Below are positions 16,159 to 24,732 of a stretch of 64,000 nucleotides of DNA, in pieces. Every line of letters begins with the position of its first letter. Position 1 is the first letter of the stretch. The notes beneath the pieces were generated by a model. That model saw nothing but the letters and a program-made list of their open reading frames with translations. It ran no database searches and was not told where the DNA came from. The translations under genes were made by a program, and so were the position numbers. The stretch is from Dorea sp. 5-2 (GTDB lineage Bacteria; Bacillota; Clostridia; Lachnospirales; Lachnospiraceae), in NCBI RefSeq assembly GCF_000403455.2, contig NZ_KE159721.1, positions 54,051-118,050 of the forward strand. Reading direction: 5' to 3'.

Positions 16159-16648
16159 TCACCTTTGTGATAAGACCGTCTGGATCAAAAGCGAAATCAT
16201 AAGATACTTCAAATTCTTTTCCGTCTTTTTGGACAGTGACTTTTACAGTTTCCGTCGTCTCTGTTTTTTCTATAAGCTGTTTTCTTATTACTTTAATTTG
16301 GATATTTTCCTTTTGGGCTTCTAAGAGGTAAGTTAAACCGGGAGCATTGTTCAGAAAAGCCTCAAGTTTATCTTTCGCAAAATAATTTCCTACTTTTTCT
16401 TCCCAGTTTGGAAGGATATCTTCCACTAAAACGATATCATCTTGATTTTCTTTGTAATATTCTTCGGTTCCCATGCCGATCACAGAAATGCTTGGACATA
16501 ACTCATCATTTGGACATGTAAACATAGTATCAATAACCGTTTCTACGCCTTTACTGACGATGTCTTCGTTTTTAGAAACACAACCACCCAATATACATGC
16601 CATTAACAGAGAAAAAATACAAATCAATAGTTTTATATACTTCTTCAT
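16148..16648 (-). CDS. Putative lipoprotein
   Basis: A 166-residue protein starting MKKYIKLLICIFSLLMACI, a signal peptide with lipobox ILGGC, so the mature protein would be lipid-anchored outside the membrane. The rest is soluble, alpha/beta-like, with no recognised domain (resembles the DUF5105 or NTF2-like type of Clostridia lipoproteins only in general pattern). An in-frame ATG 21 bases upstream is possible, but GGAGAAAGGCGG precedes the chosen one. Its last bases overlap the truncated HxlR frame, suggesting that its 3' end may have been rearranged. Confidence 0.7.
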   Translation of the reverse strand: MKKYIKLLICIFSLLMACILGGCVSKNEDIVSKGVETVIDTMFTCPNDELCPSISVIGMGTEEYYKENQDDIVLVEDILPNWEEKVGNYFAKDKLEAFLNNAPGLTYLLEAQKENIQIKVIRKQLIEKTETTETVKVTVQKDGKEFEVSYDFAFDPDGLITKVNEK

Positions 16649-16821
16649 TGGGATCCCGCCTTTCTCCACTTACGGTTTATTTATCTATATTATACTTTTG
16701 AACTGTTAATTAGTCAATGAATTGTAAGGGATACGGCAACCTGCATTTGCTTTTTCGCACTTATCAGATTCTTTTATATTCTTTTTGTATGGTGTATAAT
16801 GGCGGTAAAGGAGTGACGTTT

Positions 16822-17301
16822 ATGAATATGAATATTATATCAAGCTACTTACAATTTTTGCGGACAAGCCGCTGTTACACACAAGACGATTTGGCGAAAA
16901 GGTTAAATGTCTCAAGGCAGGCGGTTTCAAAATGGGAAACAGGATCAACTCTTCCTGATATAGAGATTCTGCTGAAGATTTCTAAGCTATATAACCTTAC
17001 GATAAATGATATATTGGAGCCTAAGATATTGCCGCAGAGGATAACTGATTTTGATCAAATATCCGCAATACCTGAAAAAGAGCTAAAAGAAACATTGGAT
17101 CAGTTTGATACGAATTCGCTTGCAATAGCCCTAATGGGGGCGTCTCCGGAGGTAAATAATCTTTTTGAAAAAATCTTACCTGGTATAGATTTTGAGACGG
17201 CGAGAAATCATATTGGCAGGGTTAGGGTTGAATGTGTTGAGGATATGCAGAATCAAATTATTTTTATGATAAACTTACAGGCTATTGATGATGAAGTATG
17301 A
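16822..17301 (+). CDS. XRE-family HTH protein with FliG C-terminal-like domain
   Basis: A 159-residue protein; ATG chosen after AAAGGAG (16807-16812). Residues about 5-60 are a Cro/CI HTH (RCYTQDDLAKRLNVSRQAVS, KWETGSTLPD). From about residue 75 on, IPEKELKETLDQFDTNSLAI, then ALMGASPEVNNLFEKIL and IGRVRVECVEDMQNQIIFMI, follow the flagellar motor switch FliG C-terminal domain pattern (DLALALKGAS..., GPVRLxDVExAQQ). The fusion suggests a regulator using a FliG-like fold for protein contact. No flagellar genes are nearby. A possible -10 (TATAAT) lies at 16795-16800. Confidence 0.85.
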   Translation: MNMNIISSYLQFLRTSRCYTQDDLAKRLNVSRQAVSKWETGSTLPDIEILLKISKLYNLTINDILEPKILPQRITDFDQISAIPEKELKETLDQFDTNSLAIALMGASPEVNNLFEKILPGIDFETARNHIGRVRVECVEDMQNQIIFMINLQAIDDEV

Positions 17302-17724
17302 TTTTCGACAAAGACTACATAACTGCCTGCTTTGCACTATTTCTATTCGTAGCCACTGCTGCGCCGTCGAAAATCTGTTTTGCAGATAAGCGAATATTCT
17401 GCAGAGTCCCATCAGATATAATATGGTCAGCACACCAGTCAGCTCAGGATTTCATTTTTGACCGGACGGGGCTTTACCAGAGTAATGGCACTATTACTTC
17501 TTATAAACAAGCCGGCTGAAAGAACGGCTGTCTTTTTTCATATAGTAAGCTAAAATTGCATAGGCAAGCAATAGGGACGAACAATGTGCGCGCGGGAACA
17601 AATAAAAAATATTGGAAATTATTCTAAGATAGACACTATACTTATTCGCAGTCATGGTAGGGGATCATATATAATTTACTTGAATAATTTGCTTGATGCA
17701 TTATAAGATCAGAAGGGAAAAGAA
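17302..17724. other. Intergenic region before the AgrA/AgrC-like pair
   Basis: No convincing gene. A small hairpin AGCCG/CGGCT followed by TGTCTTTTTT near 17510-17542 could terminate the upstream HTH gene. A 73-codon frame at 17298-17519 has no ribosome binding site or recognisable feature. Confidence 0.45.
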
Positions 17725-18423
17725 ATGTATAGGATAGCTATATGTGAAGATGAAAAATATATATTAGAAGAATTACATAAAAAAGTAAAAACGTATATAA
17801 AACAGAAACAGTTGATCGCAAATGTAAAAACATATATGTCCGGTGAAGATTTATTAAGGGAAAAGGACACCTATGATATTATTCTTTTGGATATGATGCT
17901 TCCGGGGGTAAATGGGATTGAGGTTGCAAAACAGCTCTATCGTAAAAGTTGTATAATTTTTATAACTTTTTATGAGGAGTATGCTTTGGAGGCATTTGAT
18001 GTGGATGCGGTGCACTATTTGATAAAACCTGTCTCGGATGAACGTCTTTATCAAGCGTTGGATCGAGCAATAGGACGATCGGAACAAATGGATCATAAAA
18101 TGCTGACACTTGTGAAGGCAGGAAAAACGAGAATAATTGACATACACGATATTTTATATTGTGAAGTATTTAATCATCAAGTGCTCATCCATACGGTGCA
18201 AGATACCTGCGATTACTCAGGCTCATTGGATATGTTAGAGAAAGAATTGGATGCGAACTTTTTTCGCTGCCATAGAAGTTACATTATAAATATCAGGTGC
18301 GTTATAGGGCAGGAAGAAGGGGTGGCGATTATGTCAAGCGGAGATAGGATATTGGTTTCAAGGCGAAAGCAAACAGAGTTTATGCAAAAACTATTGAGAT
18401 TTTTTAAAAGGGAGATAATATAG
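17725..18423 (+). CDS. LytTR-family response regulator (AgrA-like)
   Basis: A 232-residue protein: receiver domain (residues 1-120) with phospho-acceptor Asp 56 in IILLDMMLPGVNGIEVA and the conserved Lys in HYLIKPVSDE, then a LytTR DNA-binding domain (about 130-228; FFRCHRSYIINIRCV, ILVSRRKQTEF). Binding site GAAGGGAAAAG. It overlaps the kinase gene by one base. No agrB or agrD is in the window, so the signal is unknown. Direct repeats fitting LytTR binding lie at the end of the kinase gene, before the next operon. Confidence 0.92.
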   Translation: MYRIAICEDEKYILEELHKKVKTYIKQKQLIANVKTYMSGEDLLREKDTYDIILLDMMLPGVNGIEVAKQLYRKSCIIFITFYEEYALEAFDVDAVHYLIKPVSDERLYQALDRAIGRSEQMDHKMLTLVKAGKTRIIDIHDILYCEVFNHQVLIHTVQDTCDYSGSLDMLEKELDANFFRCHRSYIINIRCVIGQEEGVAIMSSGDRILVSRRKQTEFMQKLLRFFKREII

Positions 18424-19727
18424 TGGGGCATTTACAAATTTTTTCCATAGGATTTTATATTTGGTGGTTATTTATTAATGGTTTGCTTTATACCGTGGAA
18501 TTTAGTTTTATACAAAGTTTTACTGGAATCCGAGGTAAAAAGTATATGATGCCATATGTTTTGTTAAGTGATCTGCTCACGTTTCTAGTGATGTACTGCC
18601 ATAGTATAGGTGTATTCAGATTGATTTTACATATGGGACTTATCGTTTGCTTTTGTAAGTTTTTGTTGAATATGGAGTGGATAGATGCCATTGCTCCAGC
18701 AATGATTGTTTTGACACTTTCTACTTTTATGGAGGGATTTCAGACAGTATTTATGCGTTGGTTAGTGAACCAGAATGTTGGAGAGTACATAGGAATTGTA
18801 ATACAGATGCTTGTGTCAGGAGCGTTAGCCATATTATTAGTTATGACATTACAATTTATTAGTAAAAAGTATGCCTATACAGGGCAGCAAAAAATATCAT
18901 CTTATCTATACACACTGCTTCTGCCGTGTATATTCATTGTGTGGGTGATCCGCAGCGGGCTTGGGCTGGATATGTGGCTGGATCAGTCTTTCAAGGATCA
19001 GTCTGATCTTTGGGCTTTGGTGTGGATTTTGGGAGCATGTGCTATTTTTTTTATTATTTTGAAATTAGTTAGTAAGATTATTACGTTATCTATAGAAGAG
19101 ACAGAACAAAAGAGGCTGCAGGATCAAATAAAGAAGCAGTATATATATTTGGAAGAAGCCAAAAAAAGAAATGAGCGGTATCGAATGTTTCAGCATGATA
19201 TTGATAATCATTTTTTGGTGTTATCTGGATTGATCCATGAAAAAAAGTATAATGAGGCTGAAGAGTATTTTAATAAATTACATGGGACATCTGATGAATT
19301 GCTTATTGGTATTGAGACGGGAAATCCGGTTATAGATATCCTTTTAAATGAAAAGGTTAATTTTGCAAGATTAAATGGTATTGAGGTGAAACAAGATATA
19401 AAAACTTTAGCAGACTGTTCTGTGGAAGATATGGATTTGTGTATTATTTTGGCAAATGCAATTGATAATGCGATACAAGCATGTATAAAAGAAAAGAACA
19501 TCCAGCCGGAAATATTGATAACTGTTCGTAAGAAACATCTTTTTTTAATTGTGGAAGTTACCAATACGATGATTTCAGAGAATTATACATTCGAGTATGG
19601 AACCGGTCTGAAAAACATTAAGCACATTGTTGAAAAGTATGAAGGAACAATGGAAATAGAAACGAGTGCAGATTGCTTCAGACTGTCAATATTATTATGT
19701 TTATTGCCGTTTACGAACATGCAATGA
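18423..19727 (+). CDS. AgrC-like GHKL sensor histidine kinase
   Basis: A 434-residue membrane kinase started at GTG (coupled to the upstream stop). Residues 1-215 hold about six membrane segments. The phosphorylated His is in MFQHDIDNHFLVLSGLIHEK (about 258), and the GHKL ATP-binding domain includes ILANAIDNAIQACIKEK and YGTGLKNIKHIVEKYEG. The arrangement is that of peptide-sensing AgrC/ComD kinases. Transcribed with the response regulator. Confidence 0.9.
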   Translation: MGHLQIFSIGFYIWWLFINGLLYTVEFSFIQSFTGIRGKKYMMPYVLLSDLLTFLVMYCHSIGVFRLILHMGLIVCFCKFLLNMEWIDAIAPAMIVLTLSTFMEGFQTVFMRWLVNQNVGEYIGIVIQMLVSGALAILLVMTLQFISKKYAYTGQQKISSYLYTLLLPCIFIVWVIRSGLGLDMWLDQSFKDQSDLWALVWILGACAIFFIILKLVSKIITLSIEETEQKRLQDQIKKQYIYLEEAKKRNERYRMFQHDIDNHFLVLSGLIHEKKYNEAEEYFNKLHGTSDELLIGIETGNPVIDILLNEKVNFARLNGIEVKQDIKTLADCSVEDMDLCIILANAIDNAIQACIKEKNIQPEILITVRKKHLFLIVEVTNTMISENYTFEYGTGLKNIKHIVEKYEGTMEIETSADCFRLSILLCLLPFTNMQ

Positions 19728-19775
19728 CCGTTTACGAAATTAGGCTTGTAAGAATAAAGATAAATCCGATATAGT
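19707..19775 (+). promoter_or_regulatory. LytTR direct repeats and promoter
   Basis: CCGTTTACGAA occurs at 19707-19717 and again at 19728-19738, 21 bases apart (two helical turns), as expected for LytTR dimers. Eight bases downstream is a -35-like TTGTAA (19746-19751), 18-base spacer and TATAGT (19770-19775). The ribosome binding site TGGAGGT follows. This places the next gene under probable control of the AgrA-like regulator. Confidence 0.75.
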
Positions 19776-19808
19776 AAAAAATAAGAAACAAAATGGAGGT
19801 AGAGAACA

Positions 19809-20252
19809 ATGATCAATAATACAAGACCTAATTATATTAATCCATTGGCGATGATGAAAAATAACAAACAAGTGAAGCCTTTAGGTTTGGAAAGTTTAGA
19901 TAAAGCAGGAGAGAAAAAGCAAAAATCCTTAGAGGCAGAAAAACAATCAATACAAAACTCATTGTTATTAATGAAGGGTTCCTCTGGTAATGGGGAAACA
20001 TCAGAAGAGAATATTAAATTATTGGAAAAGAAGTTAGATGAGATCACTGCTGAGATTAAGGCAACCAGGCAGGAAGCGATAAAAAATGTGCCGATTGATG
20101 AAAAGCAGGCGGAAGAAAAATCTGCCGTTCAAGGAGTTTTTGATACATTTCGGCAAAAAGGATATGAGGAATCGCCAGGTTGCTACAGAGTTGTAAATGA
20201 TAATAATAAAGGTTATAAAATAGAATATGATGAACTTGATGGAAGAAATTAA
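19809..20252 (+). CDS. Hypothetical, FlxA-like coiled-coil protein
   Basis: A 147-residue protein with no signal peptide. Residues 35-95 are a predicted coiled coil (EAEKQSIQNSLLLMKGSSG, then LLEKKLDEITAEIKATRQEA) resembling FlxA-like proteins, and the end GCYRVVNDNNKGYKIEYDE looks like a short beta domain. First gene behind the LytTR promoter. Function unknown; the FlxA resemblance is only in pattern. Confidence 0.65.
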   Translation: MINNTRPNYINPLAMMKNNKQVKPLGLESLDKAGEKKQKSLEAEKQSIQNSLLLMKGSSGNGETSEENIKLLEKKLDEITAEIKATRQEAIKNVPIDEKQAEEKSAVQGVFDTFRQKGYEESPGCYRVVNDNNKGYKIEYDELDGRN

Positions 20253-20377
20253 GAAAAGGATAAGATTGTTTTGAAATATAATTCACATGAGATTAATTAA
20301 AAATGCTTTGTGGGTCACTTAAGTGCAAGTTCAGAATGGTCGAAATATTATAAAGCACTATTCGGGGAGGTCATGTG

Positions 20378-21587
20378 ATGTATATTAATACCGGTTCATT
20401 GTTTGTTAATTTAAACGGTAAGCCGCCGGTACTTCATAACGGTTTCTTTAAGATGAGCGACAAAAAGATCCATTCATTTTATGGAGGCAATAAGGAGATT
20501 ACAAAGGAGAATGCACTTTTGTATAGATACCGGATGGCAAATCCGATCAAAATCTTTGAAAAAGATCAGAAATATAAGCCGATCGAGGATAGTTCGGATG
20601 TGCCGCGCGAGTTCCTGGTTCAGTTAAATGAAGAAGGATACTCCTGGGATGAATTCCGGTTTCAGAGTGCATTTAGCAGTTGCTAAGGTCATGAATCAAC
20701 GGGCAGATGTTTTTGCAGAGAATGTGGGCGGTTTTTTGGAAAACAATGGATTTGTTGGTGAGAAAGAGAAAATATATGACATTATCACATCTGAATACAA
20801 CAGTAAAATTCAGCAATACAGTGAGTATATTCAGCAGAACAGTGATTATGCACACCTAAAAGGAACAGAGTATGAATGGTTGTCGAATGATATTGCATAT
20901 ATGGCTCAGGAGCTGAGGAAAGCCTGTGATACGATGCAGGCTCCGGATACATCAGGAGAAGGATACAGTTTGGAAGAGATCTCTCTGGCGAATCGTCTTG
21001 TGCAGGATTTATCGTTTGACGGATTGTTTGACAGTCTTGGGAATGAAGAGAGCTTTGGACTGGATGCGGGAATGCTGTTATTAAAGACACAGTTGTTTGC
21101 AGAGAATAGCATGGCGTCAAAGCCTTTCGCGGAGAAGATGACAAGCGCTGTAAATACCCGTATAGATGATGTCATTGATAAGATAAACGATCGGATATTG
21201 AGGTTATATGACGATCCTTATTATGATAAGGAGAGATCACCGGTATATGATAAGTCCGAAATTTATGATGTCAGCAGGATGATGCTGAAAATTTATAAAG
21301 AAAAGGGTAGTTATTCGGAAACCATTTTGGCAAGTATAGAATATGCCCTGAATAGGAGCAAGAGCAAGGAAGATAAAAATGGAATTATCGACAGATATAA
21401 GATGAATTATTATTGGAAAAGATTTTATGATAATTCAGAATGTTTCCGGCAGTTTTATTATTCAGAAGGGGTTGACAAGAGGACGTCTTACCAGAAATTG
21501 GTAGATTCTTGGAACGCTTATGCTTATGATGTTTCGAAATTTAATGATTGCCGGATAAAAACGAACAGAGTGTCTGTATTGGTGTAA
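20378..21587 (+). pseudogene. Hypothetical protein gene with one frameshift
   Basis: ATG 20378 follows GGGGAGGT. The first frame (MYINTGSLFVNLNGKPPVLH...) runs to 20686, ending EEGYSWDEFRFQSAFSSC; a second frame continues from about 20660 as VHLAVAKVMNQRADVFAENV to the stop at 21587. Joined, they would give roughly 400 residues, mostly helical and acidic. The shift is to the -1 frame. No slippery heptamer is present, so mutation is more likely than programmed frameshifting. No family was recognised with confidence. Confidence 0.65.
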
Positions 21588-21633
21588 CTAGTGTGTCGGT
21601 ATATTTAGCAGAAATGAGAGGCGGGATCAGATT

Positions 21634-22631
21634 ATGAATATATTAGGTGTATCTTATAAGAGAGATGTGCAAAACGCAGAATGGAAATCAATTCAACCGT
21701 TACAATGTGAGAGGAAGCAAGGTTCACTGACAGGAACAAATCTGTCGGAAGGAAAAGGTTGGACGGTTGGGAAATTACACATGTGCAAAGTGAGAAGCCT
21801 ACGTCAATAAACCCAAAGGAACCCCTTAAGGTGGTACATATTAGACACGATCACTATTTAAGAAATGGAGAAGATTATTTCAGAGTGTTTGAACAATATG
21901 CAAAAGGGCAGATAAGCGAGGATGAATTTTCAGCATATTCCACTGTATTTGACAGGGTAGTCGGCGATACTCTGAAAACAAATGGGGTATGGGGAATAAG
22001 GAACCTTGTGGAAGAGATGAAAGAGAATATCTCGAAAGGAATTGCCAATACTCCGGATAATCTGAAAACAGAGCTTTCTACAGGCGGAATAAAACTTTCT
22101 TGGAAGGAATTGATGAATATGCAAAAGACAGGAGAGTATATAGACAAATTCCTATGTGAAACATCCCCCTGTGGTTATGATGGTTATGCCAAGATCGGGA
22201 TTGCCCGGGCGTATGTGTACAAATCAGGGTTGGGACTATCAGAAGATCAAATAAAAGTTTTAAGAAATGCAGTGGAAGAAAAGATAGATAAGAAGTTGGA
22301 GAATACAAGGAGGGCACTGGAGGATGCAGCGGCAGATATACAGAACCCGATGTGGGAAGGCTATTATATCGGAGGAACAAAGACGATGCCGATTGCTTCC
22401 AATACAAAGTTGATTTCTGAGATTACAGAGGCATTCTCTAAGATCGATCCAAATGATAAAAGTTCTTATGATGCAGCAGTAGACCGGTTTCAGGAGTTAA
22501 TGCGGCCATGGGAGACGACTTTCGCGAGTTATGTGGCAAGGCAGGCGCCAGGCTATGCGAGTTCCTATGTGCAGGGGAAAGAGTATAATTCCCGAGCGGG
22601 TTATCAAGCAATTTGGAATGGAACATATTAG
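21634..22631 (+). pseudogene. Hypothetical protein gene with one frameshift
   Basis: It begins MNILGVSYKRDVQNAEWKS after GAGGCGGGATCAG and runs to about residue 40, then must shift to the -1 frame near 21757 to continue as DGWEITHVQSEKPTSINPKE and on to the stop at 22631. The joined product would be about 330 residues, soluble, helix-rich. Like its upstream neighbour it has one -1 shift. The short spacing suggests that both belong to the same operon. No family was recognised with confidence. Confidence 0.65.
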
Positions 22632-22705
22632 GAAATAAGTGTTTTATGATCGACCGGATAGCAGTTTCCAACTTTTATGAGAAATATATTGGAGAGGTAG
22701 TATGA

Positions 22706-23032
22706 ATGAGCAGAGAAGGTTACTATAATATAGACATGGCAAAGACAGGAGCTTTGTTGAAAGATAAGGTCTTTGGGGCAGGATATTCCGTGAAGGAGAT
22801 TCAGGAGTTCCTTCATCTGTCTTGTCCGCAGCCAGTCTACAGATGGTTTAAGGGGCAGATTCTTCCGTCTCTGGATCATTTATATGTATTAAGCCGGTTG
22901 CTAGGCGTGCATATGGAAGAGCTGATCGTGGCTAAGGGGAATAATAGAAGAGCGTTGTCCAAACAGGAGAGAAGGCTGCATTTGTATTGGCGAAAGCTGA
23001 TCGTTGGTATGCCTGTGCCGGAGCGTATCTGA
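22706..23032 (+). CDS. Small helix-turn-helix protein
   Basis: A 108-residue protein. AGYSVKEIQEFLHLSCPQPV followed by YRWFKGQILPSLDHLYVLS is an HTH of the XRE-like type common in Lachnospiraceae, and LLGVHMEELIV matches the helix after it. Starts at ATG 22706 behind GGAGAGGTAGT. It is the last gene before a strong terminator. It may regulate its own cluster. Confidence 0.82.
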   Translation: MSREGYYNIDMAKTGALLKDKVFGAGYSVKEIQEFLHLSCPQPVYRWFKGQILPSLDHLYVLSRLLGVHMEELIVAKGNNRRALSKQERRLHLYWRKLIVGMPVPERI

Positions 23033-23145
23033 AAATTATTGTGTGTATGACATTGTCCCAGTTCGTATTCGATTGCGGAAATGAGTGCTCAGAGATAATC
23101 TGTTTTTGGACTATCCGTCCAATGAAAAATAACTGAAAATATAGT

Positions 23146-23190
23146 ATCCTCTTATCAGAACCGAAAAAGGTATTGATAAGAGGATTTTTT
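23146..23190 (+). terminator. Strong intrinsic terminator
   Basis: ATCCTCTTATCA (23146-23157) pairs perfectly with TGATAAGAGGAT (23174-23185), followed by TTTTTT. It separates the LytTR-linked cluster from the radical SAM unit. Confidence 0.85.
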
Positions 23191-23251
23191 ATTCAAAATA
23201 TGCCTGAGCAGCGGTTTGTGAAAACAAAAAGAAAGAGAAGGAGAGAGAAGA

Positions 23252-23626
23252 ATGAAATTAAGAACAGATTTTGTAACGAATTCCAGCAGCAGTAGTTTTA
23301 TCTTAGCAAGAAAAGGAGAACTTACAGAAAAGCAAAAGCAGGCGATCACGAGATACGTAGAAGAGAAGATGCTCGGTAAAAAGCTGATGGCGCCGGATAT
23401 TAGTAAAGAAGAGATGCAGGAAGTATTTGAAGACAATTATATTAATAAGGATGAGCAGGAAAGGATCAGAAAAGCTCTGAAAAAAGGGAAGACTATTTAC
23501 AGCGGACGTGTCAGCTTTGATCAGGGAGATTATGATCTGGGAAATATGTACATCCAATTATGGAGAATGCTAGAGGAAGCGGACGGAGAGAATTTTGAAG
23601 CTATTGACGGTTCATTATCATATTAG
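23252..23626 (+). CDS. Small TNSSSSSF-motif protein, possible radical SAM substrate
   Basis: A 124-residue protein beginning MKLRTDFVTNSSSSSFILA. This N-terminal K-x-R-T-D-F-V-T-N-S5-F tag is, to my knowledge, shared by otherwise unrelated Clostridia proteins and looks like a recognition or modification sequence. The remainder is charged and helical with no cysteine. GAAGGAGAGAGAAG gives the start. The radical SAM gene begins 14 bases after its stop, so they form one unit; a precursor-maturase relation is inference, and the protein is longer than most RiPP precursors. Confidence 0.75.
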   Translation: MKLRTDFVTNSSSSSFILARKGELTEKQKQAITRYVEEKMLGKKLMAPDISKEEMQEVFEDNYINKDEQERIRKALKKGKTIYSGRVSFDQGDYDLGNMYIQLWRMLEEADGENFEAIDGSLSY

Positions 23627-23640
23627 AGGCGGGACGGCGT

Positions 23641-24732
23641 ATGAGGATTCGGAAAGAGAATGATTTTCTCTCTATGTTTGATGAAGAGACTGGAAGATAT
23701 CTGCGTACGGGTATCATCAGAGACGGGAAAGATACAGGAGAAGATCCTTTTATGAGTTCGTTTCCCGAGCTTCTGGATGTGGGGATCATGGGGCATTGCA
23801 AGCATGGAAAGAGTGGATTGTGTATGAAGGCGGGGATTGAGTGTTATCAGGATGGCCTGCATGCAGAGATGCCTAATATGAGGTTACAGGATTTTAAGGA
23901 GCTTGTCGGGCAATGCAGGGGAAAGACCTATCAGTTTGCATTGGGCGGCTGCGGAGATCCGGATCAGCATGAAGCATTTGAGGAAATATTGCGGCTGTGC
24001 AGGGACGCGGGTATTGTTCCGAACTTTACGACCTCCGGCTTTGGAATGACAGAGCATATTGCCAAATTGTGCAAGAAATATTGTGGAGCGGTTGCAGTCA
24101 GCTGGTACAGGAGTGAGTATACGATTAACGCCATAGAATTGCTGAAAAAAGCCAAAGTCAAGACGAATATTCACTATGTTCTGAGCAAGAATACGGTTGC
24201 AGAGGCATTGCAGAGGATAAAGGAACATAGCTTCCCAAAAGGGATCAATGCGATTGTTTTCCTGCTCCACAAGCCGGTTGGGTTGGGAAGTTATGCCAAC
24301 ATGATCAGGCAGGATAATGAGGAATTCCAGGATCTTATCAAGTATATTGCATCAGAGGTTTTTGGCTATAAGGTCGGGTTTGATTCTTGTACAGTACCTG
24401 CGTTGCTAAGGCATTCCGGGAAGATTGACCCGGACAGTCTGGATACATGCGAAGGAGCCAGGTGGTCTGCTTATATTACTCCCGATATGAAGATGCTTCC
24501 ATGCAGCTTTGACAATCAGGAGCAGAAGTGGGCGGTGGATTTGAGAGCATATTCGGTGGAAGAGGCTTGGAACAGTGAGGTCTTTGATGATTTCAGAAAT
24601 CAGTTCCGCAGGGCATGTCCAGGCTGTCCGGAAAGGCGGCGGTGCATGGGAGGATGTCCGATCAGGTCGGAGATCGTACTGTGTGGGAGAAGGGAAACCC
24701 CATCTCCCACTACAACATCGTATCATCCTTAA
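23641..24732 (+). CDS. Radical SAM/SPASM-like enzyme
   Basis: A 363-residue protein. The N-terminal cysteines (Cys53, Cys61, Cys68 in CKHGKSGLC-MKAGIEC) deviate from CxxxCxxC but sit where the SAM cluster is expected. ALGGCGDPDQHEAFEEIL is the GGEP-like SAM region. The C-terminus has a SPASM/twitch pattern: CEGARWSAYITPD, MLPCSFD, then CPGCPERRRCMGGCPI. Such enzymes modify peptides. The last residues (GRRETPSPTTTSYHP) overlap the end of the convergent permease gene, and a hairpin GTGGGAGA/TCTCCCAC spans both stops. Confidence 0.85.
   Translation: MRIRKENDFLSMFDEETGRYLRTGIIRDGKDTGEDPFMSSFPELLDVGIMGHCKHGKSGLCMKAGIECYQDGLHAEMPNMRLQDFKELVGQCRGKTYQFALGGCGDPDQHEAFEEILRLCRDAGIVPNFTTSGFGMTEHIAKLCKKYCGAVAVSWYRSEYTINAIELLKKAKVKTNIHYVLSKNTVAEALQRIKEHSFPKGINAIVFLLHKPVGLGSYANMIRQDNEEFQDLIKYIASEVFGYKVGFDSCTVPALLRHSGKIDPDSLDTCEGARWSAYITPDMKMLPCSFDNQEQKWAVDLRAYSVEEAWNSEVFDDFRNQFRRACPGCPERRRCMGGCPIRSEIVLCGRRETPSPTTTSYHP

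Noticed and set aside
17298..17519. 73-codon frame after the XRE-FliG gene
   Set aside because: No binding site or domain; it overlaps the upstream stop only by chance.
19809..20252. AgrD-like signal peptide gene
   Set aside because: At 147 residues, without a membrane-targeting amphipathic start or cysteine thiolactone motif, it does not fit AgrD.
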